Below the pieces are notes generated by a model. That model was not told where the DNA came from and did no database searches. It saw only the letters and a program-made list of their open reading frames with translations. Source: ZC4RG35 sp041747855 (lineage in GTDB: Bacteria > Actinomycetota > Acidimicrobiia > Spongiisociales > ZC4RG35). From it: a DNA stretch of 9,675 bases. The position numbers were made by a program, and so were the translations under genes. The stretch covers positions 1 through 9,675 of the forward strand of contig JBGTEJ010000047.1 in NCBI GenBank assembly GCA_041747855.1, given 5' to 3'. Shown here piece after piece: positions 5,898-9,675 of the stretch. The stretch's first letter is position 1. Every line of letters begins with the position of its first letter.

Positions 5898-7049
5898 GTG
5901 ACCCCGAGGGGTATACGCCGCGTGTTGCTGACGGGGCTGGCCATCGGACTGGTCATGGATCTGATCACGGTGGGTATCACGGTCCACATCCGAACCACTC
6001 ATCCACAGGTGGCCACATATGACTATCTGGGCGAGGCCGCCATCGGCGGCATCTTCTTGTTGGCGTTGACCCTGCTGTTGGTGCTTCGCCGACCGGATCA
6101 TCCGGTGACGTGGGCGCTCCTCGCCAGCGGCTTCTTCGGCTCGGTGCAGACCTTGCTGGGGAGCTATGCGGTGGAGGCTCTCCTGGCGGTGCCCGGACAG
6201 CTCCCGCTTGGCCGACTCGCACTCGCCGGGAGCGGGATCGCCCAGACCTGGTTCGTCTTCGGGTTCCTGTTAATGGTCAACCTGTTCCCCACAGGACGGC
6301 CTCTCCCGGGGTGGTGGAAGTGGGTGGTTTGGAGTCTCTTGCTGGTGGCCGTGGTCGCCGGCTTCGGCACCTTGATCAGCCCCATGGAACTCGGTGGCAG
6401 AGAGTTTCCGCCGCTCATCGACAGCGGCATGAAGCCAATAGGAGATGCGGCCAACATCGTGCTGACTGTCTTCTTCCTGACGGGCACGATCGCCCATGTG
6501 GTCACCCGATTCGTCCGATCCGGAGGCATCGAGCATCAGCAGCTCAAGTGGTTCGCTTTCGCCCTCGTCGTCGGGATCGTCCTTCTCGTCCTGCCCTGGA
6601 CCGATGACGACACCATTGGTGCGGTGCTGTGGACCGTGGTGCCGGTAGCCATCCTCGGGTCGATGGCGGTGGCCATCTTGCGCTATCGGCTCTATGAGAT
6701 CGACCGGATCATCTCCCGCACCGTCTCCTACGCGCTGGTCCTGGTGTTGCTCGGTCTGGTGGTGTTGGGCCTGGTCACAGTCTTCGCCGTCTTCCTCCCT
6801 TCGGATGACCCTCTGGTGGTGGCGGTGTCGACGTTGGCGGCGGCTGCGTTGTTCAATCCGTTGCGGAGGAGGGTGCAGGGGATGGTGGATCGCCGCTTCA
6901 ACCGTTCCCGGTATGACGTGGTGATGGTGATCGACGACTTCACCGGGACTCTGCGTGAACGGGTGGATCCTGAGAGCGTGGTGGATGGCTGGGTGGGGGT
7001 GGTGTCGGAGACCATGCAGCCGGCATCGGTCGGAGTCTGGGTCAGATGA
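5898..7049 (+). CDS. P5: kinase-less sensor-type polytopic membrane protein, GTG start
   Basis: GTG 5898 lies 2 nt after the cupredoxin stop, behind the purine-rich GTGGAGAG. The product is 383 residues. Landmarks: RRPDHPVTW at 64-72, LFPTG at 129-133, QLKW at 215-218, RYRLYEIDR at 262-270, LPSDDPLVV at 300-308, RRFNRSRYD at 332-340, IDDFTGTLRERVDPE at 345-359 and TMQPASVGVWVR at 372-383, the very end of the protein. About ten helices are predicted, and the large external loop after helix 5 (about 160-185) lacks cysteines. It founds block B, marked by LYEIDR instead of LYDIDR and by the IDDFTG tail. Its last ~390 bp closely match those of P6 while the first two thirds differ. It has no kinase domain. 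Its stop overlaps the P6 ATG (ATGA). Confidence 0.93.
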   Translation: MTPRGIRRVLLTGLAIGLVMDLITVGITVHIRTTHPQVATYDYLGEAAIGGIFLLALTLLLVLRRPDHPVTWALLASGFFGSVQTLLGSYAVEALLAVPGQLPLGRLALAGSGIAQTWFVFGFLLMVNLFPTGRPLPGWWKWVVWSLLLVAVVAGFGTLISPMELGGREFPPLIDSGMKPIGDAANIVLTVFFLTGTIAHVVTRFVRSGGIEHQQLKWFAFALVVGIVLLVLPWTDDDTIGAVLWTVVPVAILGSMAVAILRYRLYEIDRIISRTVSYALVLVLLGLVVLGLVTVFAVFLPSDDPLVVAVSTLAAAALFNPLRRRVQGMVDRRFNRSRYDVVMVIDDFTGTLRERVDPESVVDGWVGVVSETMQPASVGVWVR

Positions 7050-8224
7050 GACCCCTGCGGCCAGCATTGGCGTTCATGTTCATCCTGACCATCCTCCTCG
7101 CCGCGGAGACCATCTGGCTCGTCCTCATCTCGTGGGGAGACCCGGTTGCCGACGCCTACTACTGGCGTCCGGCAGCGTTGCTTAACACCGTGGTCTGGCT
7201 GACGTTCGCCGTGGTCGGCCAGCTCATCTGGCTGCGGAAGCCGGAAAATTCGGTGGGCTGGGTTCTCACGGGGATCGGCATGTTCATGCTGGCCACATCA
7301 TTCATCGAGGAGTACTCGGTTCGGGGGCTGCTCCTCGACCCAGGATCCCTCCCCACCGCTGACGGGTTGGCGATCAGCGGCCAGTTCCTGTGGACGATTC
7401 CCATCGGACTGCTCCCTATCCTCATGCTCCTCTTCCCCACGGGCCGTTTTCTCTCCAGGCGTTGGGCGCTCGCCTGTCTTCCGACGATCTTGGGGGTAAT
7501 GGCGGGAGTGATATCGACGGTCCTCATCTGGCCCTATCGGGATCGCGCCGGGGAGCTTCTCGTCTCCGATGAGGCTCCGGCGGAGCTGCCGATGATCGAA
7601 TTCCTCATGGGAGGCACCTTCATCATCTTCTTTCTGGGACTGGGCGCAGGTGTCCTCGCCCTCATCAGGCGATGGCGCTTCGGCGATCCGGTGGTGCAAC
7701 GCCAGATCAGTCTCCTGTTGCTCTCGTCGGCGGCTCTCACCCTGGCGCTGATCACCATCAATGTCATTGGTGCTCCTAACAGCCTGGCTTCGGAATTGGT
7801 CATCAATGCGGCGCTCGCCGCCCTCCCGATCTCCATCGCGATCGCCGTATTCCGGTATCGGCTCTATGAGATCGACCGGATCGTTTCCCGCACCGTCTCC
7901 TATGCCCTGGTCCTGGTGTTGCTCGGCCTGGTGGTGTTGGGTCTGGTCACAGTCTTTGCCCTCTTCCTCCCTTCGGATGACCCCTTGGTGGTGGCGGTAT
8001 CCACGCTGGCGGCGGCTGGGTTGTTCAATCCGTTGCGGAGGAGGGTGCAGGTGATGGTGGATCGTCGGTTCAACCGTTCCCGGTATGACGTGGTGAGGGT
8101 GATCGACGACTTCACCGGGACGTTGCGTGAACGGGTGGATCCCGAGGGGGTGGTGGACGGCTGGGTCGGGGTGGTGTCGGAGACCATGCAGCCGGCATCG
8201 GTGGGGGTATGGGTGAGACAGTGA
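7046..8224 (+). CDS. P6: kinase-less sensor-type polytopic membrane protein
   Basis: ATG 7046 overlaps the P5 stop by 4 nt. The product is 392 residues with about ten predicted helices. Landmarks: RKPENSVGW at 64-72, LFPTG at 129-133, RYRLYEIDR at 270-278, LPSDDPLVV at 308-316, RRFNRSRYD at 340-348, IDDFTGTLRERVDPE at 353-367 and TMQPASVGVWVR at 380-391. It departs from its sisters in the cytoplasmic loop before helix 7: the usual Q-x-K/R-W is replaced by VQRQISL (217-223), so the tryptophan is missing. It also has an acidic external segment after helix 5 (DEAPAELP, 175-182). The C-terminal third is nearly the same as in P5 at DNA level, which suggests recent duplication or gene conversion. 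It ends one residue past the standard terminus, without a kinase domain. Confidence 0.93.
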   Translation: MRPLRPALAFMFILTILLAAETIWLVLISWGDPVADAYYWRPAALLNTVVWLTFAVVGQLIWLRKPENSVGWVLTGIGMFMLATSFIEEYSVRGLLLDPGSLPTADGLAISGQFLWTIPIGLLPILMLLFPTGRFLSRRWALACLPTILGVMAGVISTVLIWPYRDRAGELLVSDEAPAELPMIEFLMGGTFIIFFLGLGAGVLALIRRWRFGDPVVQRQISLLLLSSAALTLALITINVIGAPNSLASELVINAALAALPISIAIAVFRYRLYEIDRIVSRTVSYALVLVLLGLVVLGLVTVFALFLPSDDPLVVAVSTLAAAGLFNPLRRRVQVMVDRRFNRSRYDVVRVIDDFTGTLRERVDPEGVVDGWVGVVSETMQPASVGVWVRQ

Positions 8225-9459
8225 GTAAGCGTTCCCCGGACAGGTCGGTTTGGCGCCTGGCTGCGTGGCTCCCGGCGTCGGCGCTGGTCCTCTCACTCCT
8301 GCTCTCTTTTGCCTTCGTCTGGTTGTGGGCCTTGAACGTGGGCACTCCGGTGGAATTCGACTTCGGCAACCGTGCCACACCGCTAGTCCTTACGGGATCG
8401 GGCTTGGTGTTCGTCATGGTCGGCTGGCTGATCACCAGTCGCCGGCCCGGCAACAAGGTGGGCTGGGTTGCTCTTGGTATCGGTATTTCGCAAGTGACGA
8501 GTACATCTGCAAACGAGTATGCGGTGTACTCCACCCTCACCATCCCCGGATCATTGCCCAAAGCCGAGGTGGCAGGGTGGTTGGGCAACTTCACCTGGGT
8601 GTTCGGGGTCGGATTGCTGGCTTCGGTTCTCGTCCTCCTCTTTCCGGACGGCCACCTACTCACTCCTCGCTGGAGGCGAGTGATGATCGCGGCGCTGGCC
8701 GGCATCGTCGGCGCGGCCCTTTACTTCGCCCTGGCCCCAGGACCGCTGGAGAGCCTGCACTGGATCGAGAACCCGTTCGGCATTCCTGGTTCACAGGGGT
8801 GGATCGAGTTCTTGTCGTTGGGGTTCTTCCTGCTGGCCGCGACGGTGCCGATGGCGGCATGGTCGATGAGACGGCGATATCGCGTGTCACAGGGAGAGGC
8901 TCGCGCCCAGATCAGGTGGTTCGCCGCAGCAGCGGCCCTGGTCGCACTGACCTATTTCGGACAATTCGTCTACTCGGCGTTGACCGACACGCTGAGCGGG
9001 GGATCGGACGCCCAGCGCTGGTTCCAGACCCTGGCCGTCGCCGGCTTCGGGGCCTTGGGCACCTCGGTGGGGATCGCAGTCTTGAGGCATCGCCTCTATG
9101 AGATCGACCGGGTCATCTCGAGAACGGTCACCTATGTGTTGGTGGTGGGCCTCCTGGGTCTCGTCGTGCTTGCCCTGGTCACCGGTCTTGCCATCTTCGT
9201 TCCCTCAGATGACCCACTGGTAGTGGCGGCAGCGACGCTCGCGGTCTTCGCCCTGTTCGTCCCGATACGCAACCGCGTCCACGCACGGGTGGATCGACGT
9301 TTCAACCGTTCCCGGTATGACGCGCAGCGTGTGATCGACGACTTCACCGGGCATTTGCGTGACTGGGTGGATCCGGAGGGGATGGTGGACGGCTGGGTTG
9401 GGGTGGTGTCGGAGACCATGCAGCCGGCTTCGGTCGGAGTCTGGGTCAGGGAACGATGA
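8221..9459 (+). CDS. P7: kinase-less sensor-type polytopic membrane protein, GTG start
   Basis: I choose GTG 8221, which forms a GTGA overlap with the P6 stop like other junctions here and has GGGTGAG at 8211-8217. An in-frame ATG at 8209 would add four residues but has its purine run only 2 nt away. The product is 412 residues. Landmarks: RRPGNKVGW at 74-82, LFPDG at 140-144, NPFGI at 184-188 in the external loop, QIRW at 230-233, RHRLYEIDR at 289-297, VPSDDPLVV at 327-335, RRFNRSRYDAQRV at 359-371, IDDFTGHLRDWVDPE at 372-386 and TMQPASVGVWVR at 399-410. The tail mixes YDAQRV, typical of block A, with IDDFTG, typical of block B. About ten helices are predicted, with cytoplasmic ends and no kinase domain. 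It is the last paralog of the array. Confidence 0.93.
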   Translation: MSKRSPDRSVWRLAAWLPASALVLSLLLSFAFVWLWALNVGTPVEFDFGNRATPLVLTGSGLVFVMVGWLITSRRPGNKVGWVALGIGISQVTSTSANEYAVYSTLTIPGSLPKAEVAGWLGNFTWVFGVGLLASVLVLLFPDGHLLTPRWRRVMIAALAGIVGAALYFALAPGPLESLHWIENPFGIPGSQGWIEFLSLGFFLLAATVPMAAWSMRRRYRVSQGEARAQIRWFAAAAALVALTYFGQFVYSALTDTLSGGSDAQRWFQTLAVAGFGALGTSVGIAVLRHRLYEIDRVISRTVTYVLVVGLLGLVVLALVTGLAIFVPSDDPLVVAAATLAVFALFVPIRNRVHARVDRRFNRSRYDAQRVIDDFTGHLRDWVDPEGMVDGWVGVVSETMQPASVGVWVRER

Positions 9460-9474
9460 CCCGTGATAGGTTTT

Positions 9475-9492
9475 CGTAACGGATTCGTTGCG
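9475..9492 (+). other. Small hairpin after the array (weak terminator candidate)
   Basis: CGTAACG and CGTTGCG can pair as a 7-bp stem with one G-U pair around a GATT loop, 15 nt after the P7 stop. No T-run follows, so it is not a convincing intrinsic terminator. It could stabilise a 3' end or be chance. Confidence 0.25.
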
Positions 9493-9522
9493 CACTGACT
9501 GGAAGATCGGCAAATCGGATAG

Positions 9523-9528
9523 AGGAGG
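9523..9528 (+). promoter_or_regulatory. Strong Shine-Dalgarno AGGAGG for the last gene
   Basis: AGGAGG lies seven bases before ATG 9536 and fixes the start of the conserved gene at the right edge. The 76-nt gap that contains it shows no clear -35/-10 pair, so I cannot say whether the gene has its own promoter or is read through from the array. Confidence 0.8.
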
Positions 9529-9535
9529 CAGCACA

Positions 9536-9675
9536 ATGCGACACCGATCGACTTTCACATCCGTCTCGTGGATTCCTTCCGAGGCGATGCCGATGAGCCT
9601 GATGAAGATTCCCGTCCTCCTGGGAATCGCTCATTACGACCCGCCACCGCCGGACCGCCTCGGCGACCTCGAGGC
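9536..9675 (+). CDS. N-terminus of a conserved actinobacterial protein of unknown function (3' partial)
   Basis: Forty-six codons are visible before the window ends. After a strong ribosome binding site the protein begins MRHRSTFTSVSWIPSEAM, then an insert-like MPMSLMK, then IPVLLGIAHYDPPPPD and DLE. The pair of motifs VSWIPSEA and HYD-P-PPPD followed by DLE is one I recall from the start of a conserved, soluble actinobacterial protein family of unassigned function. This is recognition from memory and needs a search. It is not related to the membrane array, and its spacing and independent ribosome binding site suggest the array ends before it. Confidence 0.75.
   Translation, partial: MRHRSTFTSVSWIPSEAMPMSLMKIPVLLGIAHYDPPPPDRLGDLE

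Noticed and set aside
5085..6101. Long open frame of 338 codons on the minus strand
   Set aside because: It lies opposite the cupredoxin and the P5 start, both of which have clear homology. Its product is compositionally biased (Ser/Thr/Pro/Arg-rich) with no recognisable domain. This is the usual antisense shadow in GC-rich DNA.
7298..8380. 360-codon open frame on the minus strand opposite P6/P7
   Set aside because: Its product is rich in His, Arg, Glu and Gln with no domain, and it is fully antisense to conserved genes. Similar His-rich antisense frames appear opposite the tail of every paralog because the coding strand is repeated.
2..9459. Regularly spaced repeats suggesting CRISPR, insertion sequence or other mobile element
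   Set aside because: The repeats are the homologous coding tails, spaced by a gene length. No terminal inverted repeats, target-site duplications, transposase, integrase or tRNA are visible.
9456..9479. ATGA overlap at the P7 stop opening a 7-codon frame
   Set aside because: It repeats the junction style of the array and might be the stub of a lost copy, but seven codons (MTRDRFS) carry no recognisable similarity, so chance cannot be excluded.

Overview
The window is GC-rich with high G/C at third codon positions, and every convincing gene lies on the + strand. The membrane-module family that fills it, and the conserved protein starting at the right edge, both point to an actinobacterium, possibly an uncultured, Acidimicrobiia-like lineage. 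That assignment rests on family resemblance from memory and on base composition, not on a marker gene.

Layout: a tandem array of seven homologous polytopic membrane proteins (paralogs P1-P7) runs from the left edge to 9459. P1 (2-958, cut by the window edge), P2 (955-2082), P3 (2079-3236) and P4 (3425-4651) form block A. P5 (5898-7049), P6 (7046-8224) and P7 (8221-9459) form block B. An eighth copy survives as a 188-bp wreck (3233-3420) between P3 and P4: its first ~40 codons are joined out of frame to its last ~20 codons. Between the blocks sit a small four-helix membrane protein of unknown function (4700-5143) and a membrane-anchored cupredoxin with a complete type-1 copper ligand set (5140-5895). 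After the array, a 76-nt gap precedes the start of an unrelated conserved gene (9536-9675, cut by the edge).

Each full-length paralog is about 375-412 residues, with about ten predicted membrane segments and a short cytoplasmic tail. The N-terminal two thirds diverge strongly, while the last ~125 residues are nearly invariant (RYRLY[D/E]IDR, the LPSDDPLVV loop, RRFNRSR[Y/F]D, and the terminus TMQP..VGVWVR). The same module is known as the membrane-sensor half of some actinobacterial histidine kinases, but here every copy stops where the GAF/kinase portion would begin. No kinase or response regulator is visible in the window.

The genes look like one co-transcribed, translationally coupled unit. 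Most junctions are 4-nt stop/start overlaps (ATGA, TTGA, GTGA), and several use TTG or GTG starts. The only clear internal gap (48 nt, after P4) contains a perfect 14-bp palindrome. Repeats shared by neighbouring copies, together with the deleted copy, show that the array is remodelled by homologous recombination. The function of the array is not known; a bank of kinase-less receptors with diversified external faces and a common cytoplasmic end is my inference.
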